Positions 22,201-31,400 of a DNA stretch of 64,000 nucleotides are shown here, piece by piece (the stretch's first letter is position 1; each line of letters starts with the position of its first letter). The notes beneath the pieces are model-generated. The model had not been told where the DNA came from. It did no database searches and was given only the letters and a program-made list of their open reading frames with translations. Origin of the DNA: Oopsacas minuta (taxonomy: Eukaryota; Porifera; Hexactinellida; Lyssacinosida; Leucopsacidae); the NCBI GenBank assembly GCA_024704765.1, contig JAKMXF010000003.1, positions 1-64,000 on the forward strand, given 5' to 3'. The translations under genes were made by a program, and so were the position numbers.

Positions 22201-25200
22201 AGGATCCAAATCGGTGACCAGCTCATATCAATCGACGGAAAATCGTTTGTTGGAATTTCACTCAAAGATGGAAATAAAATATACGAAAATCTCCCAATAA
22301 ATCAACCAGTCCTATTTATACTCCAGCGTACAGGGACAACAACAAATCAGATTGCATACCCTAAGCATACTTCTATGGTTCGTAATCTCTTGCTGAAAGA
22401 CCGAATATTAGAAGTGGAACTAGATAGAGGAGGCGAAAATAAATTAGGTGTTGTGTTGTCCGGCGGGTCTGAAACCAATGAAAAGAGAGTTTATATTAGG
22501 AGGATAGGTCCTGGGTCTATCGTAGCAACCGATGGAAGGCTAAAGGTATGTGTAATTCCATCATATTTGTTGTCTTAAGTTGTTTACTTGTTTATTTAGA
22601 TAAGTGACGAGTTGATTTCTGTTAATGGGATATCGTTAGAAGGTTTGACACACAAAGATGCTCTTTTGGTTATTAAGAATGCAGGAAATGTGCTGAATTT
22701 CAAAGTTTTTAGAAGAAAAGATATTAGAACAATTCCTTCTAGTAAGTTGAGTTTCAATTGGCCCCTTAAGGTGTCAAAACCTCACCCCAAGGGTGTGTTA
22801 AGGGGTCTTTAATTATTGTCTGTTTTAGATAAAACAGTCCCAAGTAGTCCCTCTGTCCTATTCAGAGGATCTAAGAGGTTCATAAACCTAGAGGAGTCAA
22901 CTGATTCTCAAGGAACATTGGACAGTTTGTTAAAGAGGAACAAGCTCACCTCTACACAAGGATTGAGGTAATTAAATTATATATTGAATTACACATAGCT
23001 ATCTTCCATAATGGTAACTATGCAACTGGTAGGTTTCCATCATTAAGTTAGTGAGTCATTAACCAAAGGTAAATCATCCTAACAACGAGATTGTGCAAGA
23101 GTTATGCATGTTTCTCATATGTGTGAGGGCCCCCCCTCCCCCCAATTAATAAATAAACAAATAAAACATGATTAATCACAAGAATAGCAGATTAATTAAT
23201 AATAAACAAACACTATTTCCCATGCTTATATTCTTTAACCAGTTTTGCCAGTGCATCAACTCCCTCGTACAAACCGTCTCCTGTTGTAGCCGATGTCGCT
23301 TGTATGTACCAGTTGTGTCCTTTCAAGGTCTCAAGGCCCAATTCCCGCACGAGATTGGCCGGGTTCTCCGCTCCTGGGAGGTCCTGTTTGTTCGCGAATA
23401 CGACCACAGGAACGCCGGCCATTTCGCCGTCACTTAGTATAGAGTGTAGTTCATTCTTCGCCTCGGGTAGTCGCTCTTTATCTGCTGAATCTACAATGAA
23501 TATGAGACCGTCTGTACCGTTGAAATAGTGTCTCCAGAGTGGCCTGATCTTATCTTGTCCTCCCACGTCCCAGACTGTAAACGATACATTCTTAACCGGG
23601 GCAACTGTCTCCACGTTGAATCCAATCGTCGGAATAGACTGCACAGTCTCGTTGAGCTTGAACTTGTAAAGAATTGTAGTTTTCCCTGCAGCGTCTAGCC
23701 CCAACATCAAAATCCTCGCTTGAGTTGTCCCAAAACTTGAAAGCGATTGCATAATTTTACTCAAAAACAGACCCATTTTCCTAATTCTTATTATAAAACA
23801 GAAAGCTCTGTGTATTTATAGCAATAGAATTGTATATAGGATGTATGTATACACGTTTTACTGGTGATGTGGCAGTATTAAGACTACTATAGGGGCTTCG
23901 AATTACATACGTATTGGGTTTCAACGTAATATGTAGTGATATTGCTCTGCCACGTTTCTGTAAATTACAAGTCTTGAAATCTAAAATTAGACAATTTTTG
24001 TGTATAAAATAAGCGAAAATGAATTCAAAAATATCAGAAATAAATCGACACAAAAATGGGAATCTTTTCTTCAAAAATTGCTTCACTTTTGGACTCAATT
24101 TCTAAGATGGGGACGACACAAGCTCGGGTCCTTATGCTCGGTCTGGACGCCGCGGGTAAGACCACAATCCTATACAAATACAAACTAAGTGAACAAGTCA
24201 CGACTGTTCCAACAATCGGGTTCAACGTGGAAACGGTTTCGCCAGTTAAGAATGTATCTTTCACGGTCTGGGATATCGGGGGACAAGCAACCATCCGCCA
24301 ATTATGGAGGTATTACTATCAAGGAACAGACGGACTCATTTTTATCGTGGACTCGACAGACCGTGAGCGATTTGCGTCCGCGAAAGAGGAACTTTTGAGC
24401 ATACTCGACGATCAAGACATGCACAGTGTACCAGTGGTCGTATTTGCTAACAAACAAGACCTCCCTGGAGCAGAGGAACCATCCAAATTAGCGACAGAAC
24501 TAGGGCTAGATAGTCTAAGAGGGCATGATTGGTACATACAGGGGACTTCCGCTAATTCAGGACAGGGGCTATATGAGGGCATGGAACAGCTTGTCAGGTT
24601 AATTAAGGAAAATAGGAAACATAATTAAGTGTTTTTTGTTTGTTTATGAAGTAAATATATTCATTAAAGCATGATATAATAATAAACATTCCAAATGCCA
24701 ATGGGGTAACTATGGAAACTGGAACATAACTCAGAAGGACAGGGAATTGGTGAATGTCTAGGATGCTATCATTCATGCTATGGAGTACAAATCTAAGCTG
24801 AAGGGACCGTAATAATTCCTTCGATCTAACTGATAGAATATTTGTTACTTAAACGGTTTGTGACCATATTTGTACAATTTCACACTTCGAAATAAAGGGA
24901 TATATCGATATTTTATATAACGAGGGTTGTCCCCGGCCAAGGGTGCTAAAATACAACCTCAAGGAGGTAAGTATCTAATTCCTACTTCGAAGTTATAAAC
25001 TAATTTGTCAGTCAGAAACTTCTTTAAATGTGATATACTCGTATGGTAATTCAATAGGCTTATTAGTATCTTATTAAGGAATAATTTTTCAAAAGTTTAG
25101 GCCTAAAAATGGAAGAAAATAATTCGATTTATTTGCAGAGACTCTGCGCGTCGGTTAAACAGGTGCAAATAGAAGCCAGTCAGACAAATGAGTTTTTAGT

Positions 25201-28200
25201 TAGGGACGGCAGGACGCCGTTACAATTATGTGGCAGATATGAGGACATCTTCTGTCACCGTTACAGATCGTCCGCGCTGTCACTCTTGAGAAAGAAGTCA
25301 GGATTTTGGGGGGTCGTTAAGGAGATCAGTCGAAAGGAAGCGCTAACGAGGATTAAGAACCTCCAACACCCCGAGACCGATTTGGGGCGGTGTCGAGCTT
25401 GGATTCGCCTCGCTGCGAACGAGAACTCACTCGTAGCTTATATAATGTCTCTCCTTTCAAACCCTGAGTTCTTAGCTAAGTATTATGAACCACAAGCATT
25501 TCTCAGAGATAGTGATTTGACCGAAGCAGCCATGAACGTGTTGAGTGGGTTAGATACGATTAGATTTGAACTGACAATCGATACTTCCAGTTTAGAAGTT
25601 GAAATAGCACCGGACGCATATATTCCCGCGGATAAATTATCCCGGATGATGGCGCTCGAATTAGCGCGGGCTGTACAACAAATCCCAACGGAACCGGTAC
25701 TCATAGAACGACGGCCATTGAGGAAGAAACGCAGGAAAAATAAGAAATTCAATTCCCAGAGTACGGACACTGATTCCCCAGAGATGCCAGATAGTGAGTC
25801 CGACTATGGTAGCATGAGACCTCCGGCTACCAATCCCCTCGCTGTAGACACTCCTCCTAAAGATGGGAGAGGTCAGCTACCGTGGTATTCATCCTCATTT
25901 GAGCATTCACACGGTGCTCTGTTCACAGATTCGAGTCTCATGCGTTCTTCTCCGAATTCTGAGATGAAAGGGATTACTTTATCGACCTCCGCCCCGCCCA
26001 CAAGGGCCGTGTTCCCTAAACAGTTTATTTCAGAGAGGAAAGAGACCCCGTCTCCGATTTCTCCGAGTTTGGAGCAGATCGAAGAAATTTCCGAAGTTCC
26101 TAGCTCTGAAGTAAAATCCAAACCCTTCGATCTGTTATCTCCCATCCTCGCTTCTCCCAACACAGACCCAATAACTACACTAATATGTGATGAAGCCAAT
26201 GGCGCTAGTTCTTTAGATATTATCACACCTCAAAATATGGAGTCATTTCCATTTATAGAAGATCAAATAGAAGATATCACAATCCTCAAATCGAAAATGA
26301 AACTAGATTTAGAAAATCCACAAAACGAAAATGAATCCGAATCGATTCCTGAGAAATCTTTCAAATCGATAGATCTTAGTCCTCCACAACTGAAACTTGA
26401 ACTGGAACTAGCCAAATCACCTCCAGTATACAAAGATTTCCCCTCACCTTACAAACCTATGTCTACATATTCTCACCCAATACAGACATTCCTTACTGCC
26501 GATGCTGTTGATAACCAAACATCAAACCGCAATGGAACGCCGAACTCATTTTCAGCGAACTCCCATTCTTCGAGTGACGATTTTTTCTCAATTAACGGCG
26601 AATGGGACGTAATTCGGATGGAGGACACGGATGTGCCAGTCGAGACACTCGACACTATACCATTTCAAAGTAAATTCACCGATGATTATTTTATGCAAGA
26701 AATCAATGTAGACAAATTAACACAAAATCAGCTGTATAGCACAATGAAACGAATAAGAGAAGAATTGAAAAATGTAACCAAAGATCACCCAAGTCATAAA
26801 ATACTTGTCCACACATTGGTGAAGCTGAGGATTCGTCGCTTAGAGATGGCGGAAGGTGTGGCACAATTGAAACCACGTGAAGAGAAGTGTTTGAGGATAT
26901 CTGGCCACATTTTAGAAGTACATTCAGGCGGTAAAAATCCACCAAAATTGTGTGAGATATGTGGGAAGCATTTCAATCCGGTAAACATCACAAAACAAAA
27001 ATGGTGTCTCTGTCGAGAGTGTAAATTAACCCTTCATGTCTCTTGTGTCAAGAGGATCCCATCAATCTGTCCAACTCAGGCCAATCCCCAACTTATCCTC
27101 CAAAACAGTCCAGAATTGGGGCTGTTGGCGCAGAAATTTAAATGTCATAACTGTTCACGGCAAATAGGTCTTGGGGGCAAAGAAGAGCCCAGATTGTGTC
27201 GGTATACCGGTATATACTTCTGTCAAAATTGTTACTCAATCACCCCAGCTACTTTACCCGCTAAAATTGTCCACGATTGGGACTTCAGGGTTCGTGGAGT
27301 GTCACTGTCCTCATATTTGTGCCTCAAAGTACTTCACAGTTCTCCTTGTATCAATCTAACAATCGAAAATCCGTTGATATATTCATATGAAAATACGTTA
27401 AGCGAATGCTCGATAATTCGCGATAAGTTAAAACAGATTTATTTATTCTTAAACGTGTGTCAAAACGCAAAGCAGCTGGGACTGCTAGCTGTACACCAGG
27501 GCATCCTTCATGACCATATATGGATTGACAAAGAGCCTTGGTCGATAGCAGACTTATTTAATGTCAAAGAGGGCCTGTTCTTACCCACTTTAAAGGAGTT
27601 ATTCTCAAAATGGGATTCACATATTCGCCAATGCGCCAGATGTTCTGGGAACGGTCATTATTGTCTGGGATGCCATTCGGAAGATATCATCTTCCCGTGG
27701 GATATATTAGCGATTAGTTGTGAGACCTGTGGTACGTTGTATCATTCACATTGTACCACTGAAAGTGGCTGTAGTAGATGTGCCTTACGTGCTAAACGTA
27801 TGCAAAATGTTACAAACTAGGTGTTGGTATGTGTATGTATATATACGTATATGGAATTGTTATTAATGGACACTTTGTTTACTTTTTAGTATTTTAATAT
27901 GATCTAATATTTAAGTGTCGCATAGTACGAATTTAATAAACATTCTGTGGCAAGACAAATTACTCGGGGTATATGTATATATTGTCACCTTTTGTTATTA
28001 GATTATTTGTGGCAATATTTGTTCTGTTTTAGATACTTTGAGCTCGTGAAAGGACCAACTGGTTTGGGATTATCTTTGAAAGGTGGGAGAGATGAAAAGA
28101 CACCAATTATTGTGAAGAATATGCATCCACAGGGCAATGCATTCCTGTCCGGTCTTATTGAAGTTGGAGACGAGATAGTCGAGATTAATTCTAAATCATT

Positions 28201-28285
28201 TGCGGATATAAATGCGAAAGAGGGAATTGAGTTTTTGAAGGATTTACCAATTGGTCCTGTCCGTTTTCTCATCAAAAAGAAATGA
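16231..28285 (+). CDS. Multi-PDZ scaffold protein (MUPP1/PATJ-like), 17 exons
   Basis: Exons: 16231-16594, 16843-17043, 17171-17329, 17395-17676, 17854-18041, 18105-18251, 18303-18560, 18846-19096, 19176-19449, 19601-19790, 19869-20155, 20466-20817, 20875-21101, 21430-22545, 22600-22741, 22829-22967, 28033-28285. All junctions keep frame, giving 1609 residues. About ten PDZ domains can be read. Each shows the GLxL-type carboxylate loop or its variant ([31 protein letters not shown]) and the GDxILxVNG strand. The N-terminus could be a short L27-like helix pair; this is uncertain. Such scaffolds assemble membrane and junction complexes by binding C-terminal peptides. The last intron (22968-28032) contains three intronless genes. 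Exon 17 has no start codon of its own. Its frame matches exon 16 exactly (Arg codon split ag|a). Intron retention after exon 16 would meet a stop at 22969. Confidence 0.82.
16680..16842. repeat. Dispersed inverted-repeat element family E
   Basis: In PDZ intron 1, ending at the exon 2 acceptor. Contains CGCTTATAAGAACATGCCGG near the left and GTTCTTATAACCGGCAT near the right, in inverted orientation. The middle ATTGTTACTCACAAGGGTGT matches the copy in RO60 intron 8. Confidence 0.7.
18583..18830. repeat. Dispersed repeat family C copy 1
   Basis: Fills PDZ intron 7. Shares GGGAAATTGTT, CGCAGTGATTTA, TTTTCCATGAATTG, CACTTTGTATT, AGCTGAAACAAGTT and CTCATTAACAGG in the same order with 29117-29360 (a BBS2 intron). 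Confidence 0.8.
19506..19578. repeat. Short family A copy with intact terminal inverted repeats
   Basis: Begins TACAGTCAACTTCCATTATA and ends GATATAACGCGAGTTGACTG. It is a 73-bp internally deleted version and is diagnostic of a miniature inverted-repeat element. A related partial copy lies at about 19106-19160. Confidence 0.8.
20190..20320. repeat. Family A copy
   Basis: In PDZ intron 11. Contains GGTCCCAAACCGTCAAACTA and GGTCCTTTGAGCTTCGATAT and ends ACAGGAGTTAACTGTA, i.e. the reverse orientation of the 35925-36045 copy. Confidence 0.75.
21195..21363. repeat. Full-length family A element
   Basis: In PDZ intron 13. About 169 bp, with left end CTGTCAACTCCCATTATATC and right end GATATAACAGGAGTTAACTG forming terminal inverted repeats. 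No ORF inside. This is the best complete member of the family in the window. Confidence 0.8.
23213..23776 (-). CDS. ARF-family small GTPase (copy 1), intronless, nested in PDZ intron 16
   Basis: 187 residues. It has N-terminal Gly2 (MGLFLSK) for myristoylation and an amphipathic helix. The P-loop is GLDAAGKTT, switch 1 PTIGFNVET, switch 2 [16 protein letters not shown] with the catalytic Gln, and the base motifs NKQD and SATTGDG. All mark a functional ARF rather than a diverged ARL. It carries a GTTQARIL segment before the P-loop that it shares with its neighbour copy but not with typical ARF1. ARFs recruit coats and lipid enzymes to Golgi or plasma membranes in the GTP state. Transcribed divergently from the second ARF gene 279 bp away, and on the opposite strand to the host PDZ gene. 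The paralogue group cannot be set by eye. Confidence 0.92.
   Translation of the reverse strand: MGLFLSKIMQSLSSFGTTQARILMLGLDAAGKTTILYKFKLNETVQSIPTIGFNVETVAPVKNVSFTVWDVGGQDKIRPLWRHYFNGTDGLIFIVDSADKERLPEAKNELHSILSDGEMAGVPVVVFANKQDLPGAENPANLVRELGLETLKGHNWYIQATSATTGDGLYEGVDALAKLVKEYKHGK
23777..24055. promoter_or_regulatory. Shared bidirectional promoter region of the two ARF genes
   Basis: 279 bp separate the two start codons, so both promoters lie here. The sequence is AT-rich with no evident TATA box in a good position. I see no conserved palindrome. Confidence 0.5.
24056..24628 (+). CDS. ARF-family small GTPase (copy 2), intronless, nested in PDZ intron 16
   Basis: 190 residues. It shares MG..SKI and GTTQAR before the P-loop with the neighbouring copy, so they are local duplicates. 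Motifs: [47 protein letters not shown]. Switch 2 departs from the usual [10 protein letters not shown] by having ATIRQ, which may alter effector or exchange-factor choice. Gly2 for myristoylation is present. A TTTG-rich stretch follows the stop. It lies on the host's strand within the PDZ gene's last intron, 480 bp before the RUN-domain gene. Confidence 0.92.
   Translation: MGIFSSKIASLLDSISKMGTTQARVLMLGLDAAGKTTILYKYKLSEQVTTVPTIGFNVETVSPVKNVSFTVWDIGGQATIRQLWRYYYQGTDGLIFIVDSTDRERFASAKEELLSILDDQDMHSVPVVVFANKQDLPGAEEPSKLATELGLDSLRGHDWYIQGTSANSGQGLYEGMEQLVRLIKENRKHN
24629..25108. other. Gap between ARF copy 2 and RUN gene: repeat-filled
   Basis: Holds a family D element (about 24690-24965) with a family A element inside it (about 24787-24925). 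The final ~140 bp precede the RUN gene start and must contain its promoter. Confidence 0.6.
24690..24965. repeat. Family D repeat with nested family A insertion
   Basis: The outer parts (GGGTAACTATGGAAACTGGA at left, GGCCAAGGGTGCTAAAAT at right) match the reverse complement of 39155-39340. Between them lies a family A segment (GCTGAAGGGACCGTAATAAT, then ACGGTTTGTGACCATATTTG). This is a nested insertion. Confidence 0.7.
25109..27820 (+). CDS. RUN / C1 / Rubicon-homology domain protein (PLEKHM1/DEF8-like), intronless, nested
   Basis: 903 residues. The N-terminal ~170 residues look like a RUN domain ([19 protein letters not shown]). A long acidic, Ser/Pro-rich linker (about 200-520) follows, with short hydrophobic acidic motifs that could bind ATG8. 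Next is a C1-like zinc module (LCEICGKHF ... [16 protein letters not shown], about 610-650). The C-terminal Rubicon-homology domain has [51 protein letters not shown] and C-terminal [12 protein letters not shown] clusters. This is the Rab7-binding zinc domain of PLEKHM1, DEF8 and Rubicon, which act on late endosomes, lysosomes and autophagy. No PH domain is evident, unlike vertebrate PLEKHM1. It is nested in the PDZ gene's final intron on the same strand. Confidence 0.85.
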   Translation: MEENNSIYLQRLCASVKQVQIEASQTNEFLVRDGRTPLQLCGRYEDIFCHRYRSSALSLLRKKSGFWGVVKEISRKEALTRIKNLQHPETDLGRCRAWIRLAANENSLVAYIMSLLSNPEFLAKYYEPQAFLRDSDLTEAAMNVLSGLDTIRFELTIDTSSLEVEIAPDAYIPADKLSRMMALELARAVQQIPTEPVLIERRPLRKKRRKNKKFNSQSTDTDSPEMPDSESDYGSMRPPATNPLAVDTPPKDGRGQLPWYSSSFEHSHGALFTDSSLMRSSPNSEMKGITLSTSAPPTRAVFPKQFISERKETPSPISPSLEQIEEISEVPSSEVKSKPFDLLSPILASPNTDPITTLICDEANGASSLDIITPQNMESFPFIEDQIEDITILKSKMKLDLENPQNENESESIPEKSFKSIDLSPPQLKLELELAKSPPVYKDFPSPYKPMSTYSHPIQTFLTADAVDNQTSNRNGTPNSFSANSHSSSDDFFSINGEWDVIRMEDTDVPVETLDTIPFQSKFTDDYFMQEINVDKLTQNQLYSTMKRIREELKNVTKDHPSHKILVHTLVKLRIRRLEMAEGVAQLKPREEKCLRISGHILEVHSGGKNPPKLCEICGKHFNPVNITKQKWCLCRECKLTLHVSCVKRIPSICPTQANPQLILQNSPELGLLAQKFKCHNCSRQIGLGGKEEPRLCRYTGIYFCQNCYSITPATLPAKIVHDWDFRVRGVSLSSYLCLKVLHSSPCINLTIENPLIYSYENTLSECSIIRDKLKQIYLFLNVCQNAKQLGLLAVHQGILHDHIWIDKEPWSIADLFNVKEGLFLPTLKELFSKWDSHIRQCARCSGNGHYCLGCHSEDIIFPWDILAISCETCGTLYHSHCTTESGCSRCALRAKRMQNVTN

Positions 28286-28488
28286 ATGTATTTCTGAATT
28301 TTACAAAATTGAAATATTTTTAGTTTCACTGTATCTATTAAATATTTGAATTCCAGTTTTTTGGTTCCTGAAGAGCGGGAAATCCAAATTTTGGCGCCAA
28401 ATAGTTATGATAAAATTTGTTTATGGAAGTTATTAAAAATCTTCAAAATATCACTAGACATTATAATTCTATTTTAGCATAGTTCTAT

Positions 28489-31400
28489 ATGTTAGTTCCG
28501 GTATTCACTCTCAAACTCCACCAGAAGATATATCCACGGTTGGTTACAGTTGGAAGATTTGATGGAATACATCCGAGCATTGCCGCAGCTACAACAGGGG
28601 GAAAGGTTATTATACGTAGTTTTTGTTGGATTATATTGAGAAACTGGTAAGAGCTATAGTTTTGAAATTTGGCAGGTGTGTGGGATGTGATTATTCTAGG
28701 GAGGTGTTAAAATATCTAAGCGAAATATTAGGTATTCGCTGAGAAAAGGTGACAAATATCTCGCTCTATCAGATTCGAGAGTTTTCCAATAGCATTTAGA
28801 AAAGTTGACCAATCCAATTTCACCTTTTATCCTTGGTTACCACAATGTACTTTAGATATTCATTCACCGCCCTCATTTACGCTCCAGACCGGACACAGGA
28901 GGGCGAATAACCGAGGGGACAGGGGGACTAGATGTGGACTGTGTGTTCCTAAATATTGGCCAGCATATCACTTCGCTAACCGCGGGAGCATTAATAGAAG
29001 GTGGAACAGATCTCTTATTTGTAGGAACTGCTAATAATCTACTAGCGTATGATGTGGAAAATAATCAAGATGTTTTCTATAAAGAAGTGAGGGAATAAAT
29101 GAATAGTTAGACACAACTGCTAGTTGGGAAATTGTTCCAGCTCCACTACCCACCTTAAGTTTACCTAACGCAGTGATTTATTTTCACAGAACTCCTTTAA
29201 CACCCTTGATTAACATATTTGATGGTAATTTTCCATGAATTGCCCACTTTGTATTATGATGATGTCATAAATAATGAGATATGAGATGCCTCCTGCCTGT
29301 ATGCTTAGATAGACTTCATGTGGAGCTGAAACAAGTTTCTCATTAACAGGGGTCTTATAGTCTTAACATATAGGTACCAGATGGTGTCAATGCAATGTGT
29401 GTGGGTGTCACAGGAAGGAATGTTGATACCCTCGTGTATGTAGGAGGCAATTGTTCTATTCAAGGTTATAATTCAATCGGTGAGGATGTGTTTTGGACTG
29501 TTACTGGTGATAATGTGCTGAGCCTTATGATATTTGATTTTGATGCAGATGGAGAGAATGAGGTAAACAAATAAGTAAACAAACAAACAAACAAACAAAT
29601 AAACAAACAAAATAAACAAACAAATAACAAATCCCGAACAGCTGTTAGTTGGATCAGATGACTATGACATAAGAGTTTTCAAAGAAGACCAGATGATTTC
29701 AGAAATCTCAGAGACAGACTCTGTAATAGGATTGTGTCCAGTCACCGACTCTAAGTTCGGATACGCCTTGGCCAATGGTACCGTAGGTGTATATGATAAA
29801 TTGTCCAGATACTGGAGAATAAAGGTATGTCAAGGCGACACAATTTCACACCTAATTATCAGTGCCATTTTGTAGTCAAAGAATCAATCACTAGCTCTAT
29901 TCTGTTACGATTTGGATAATGATGGAATTGAAGAATTGATAACAGGATGGTCGAGTGGGAAGTTAGATGCAAGGAATAGCAAAACTGGTGAAGTGGTGTT
30001 TAAGGACACATTTTCGTCGCCTATAGCTGGGATTATGGCAGCAGATTATAGGTAAATATCCCACTGGGAGGAGGGAAATTGCCCCCAGGGGTGAGGTTAG
30101 GGATTCATACACCATTTGATCTCTGAACACGTCCCAGGGGTGAGGTTATTAAGGTGTCAATTCCCAAACCTCAGTCCGGACAGAGAGAGATAGGATAACA
30201 ATTTAAACAACAAACAAACAAACAAACAAACAAACACAACATAATGTTTGTTTATAAATTAAGATTAGATGGAGTGGATCAGCTGATTGTCTGCTCAACA
30301 GATGGAGAAATCCGCGGGTATATACCAGCTGTCAAAGAGATGAGAGGACAGCTAATGGATGTTAGTCCCGAACAGAAGTTATTCCAAGAATTATCTCAAA
30401 AGAAGTTACAACTGATTGAAGAGATTAGGAATTATGAACAGAATGAAAAAGTTAGATTTTGATATTTGTTGTCTGTCTGTCTGTCTGTCTGTTGTTTCCT
30501 TGTTTGTTTGTCTGTTTGTTGCTATGTATCTTTTTAGGAATCAACAGGGTCTAGGAACAAAACTACAATCCAACCGGGTATTGATAGTGAAGATGGATCC
30601 GTTGGAATTATCCCAGTAAGTTATCATTAATGATAATACCTATCAAAGATGTATCATAGATACTGACAGACCTCTTGGAATTTATCTTAAGTGACCTGTT
30701 AAACAGAGTCTACTGTATTTCCTTAAATATATTTACAGTGTACGTCCACAAGCAGGGTGTCAGGGACGCCGAAATGCTACCCGTTTCCACAGGCCCCTTT
30801 TGTAGAAGTTTCACCTTTTGTTTTAGGCTAATACACAACTAAACTCTTCTCTCTCAATTTCACTTGGAGATGCCGACATTCCAACAGATCCTCACGTTGT
30901 CATGACAATATCAACAACAAATGGAACGTTCATACACTTAGTAGTTGTCATAGCTGAGAGTTTATTTGAAGATGGGGAGAGTCTAGTCGTGCACCCGCCC
31001 GAAAATAAACGATGTGACCAGATTAAAATCCCTCTTATACCGCCTAGAGATATGCCAATTGATTTACATATTAAGATATATGTAGGACATAAATATACCC
31101 AACAGTATCATGTATTTGAAATCACTAGACAGCTACCAAGGTAATAATCATATATGTTAATTTCACACCTTTTGGTGGCTTCTTTTTCATGGCCAGTGTT
31201 AATCACTTCGATATAAGCGATGTAGTATATGCTACTTGACGGTTTGGGGCAATATTTGTAGAATTTAAGACTTCCATATAAGCGGGTGTTTCTATATTTC
31301 CGTTTTGATATATAAGGAGTTGAGTGTATTAACTACAGAGACAGTTATTTATGTAAATAACTTGTAAACAAACAAACAAACAAACAATATGTAATATTAT

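Noticed and set aside
27947-28285. A separate one-PDZ gene starting at the Met at 27947
   Set aside because: The upstream part of that frame spans a polypyrimidine tract and AG acceptor and has no conserved residues; the frame continues exon 16 of the PDZ gene exactly.
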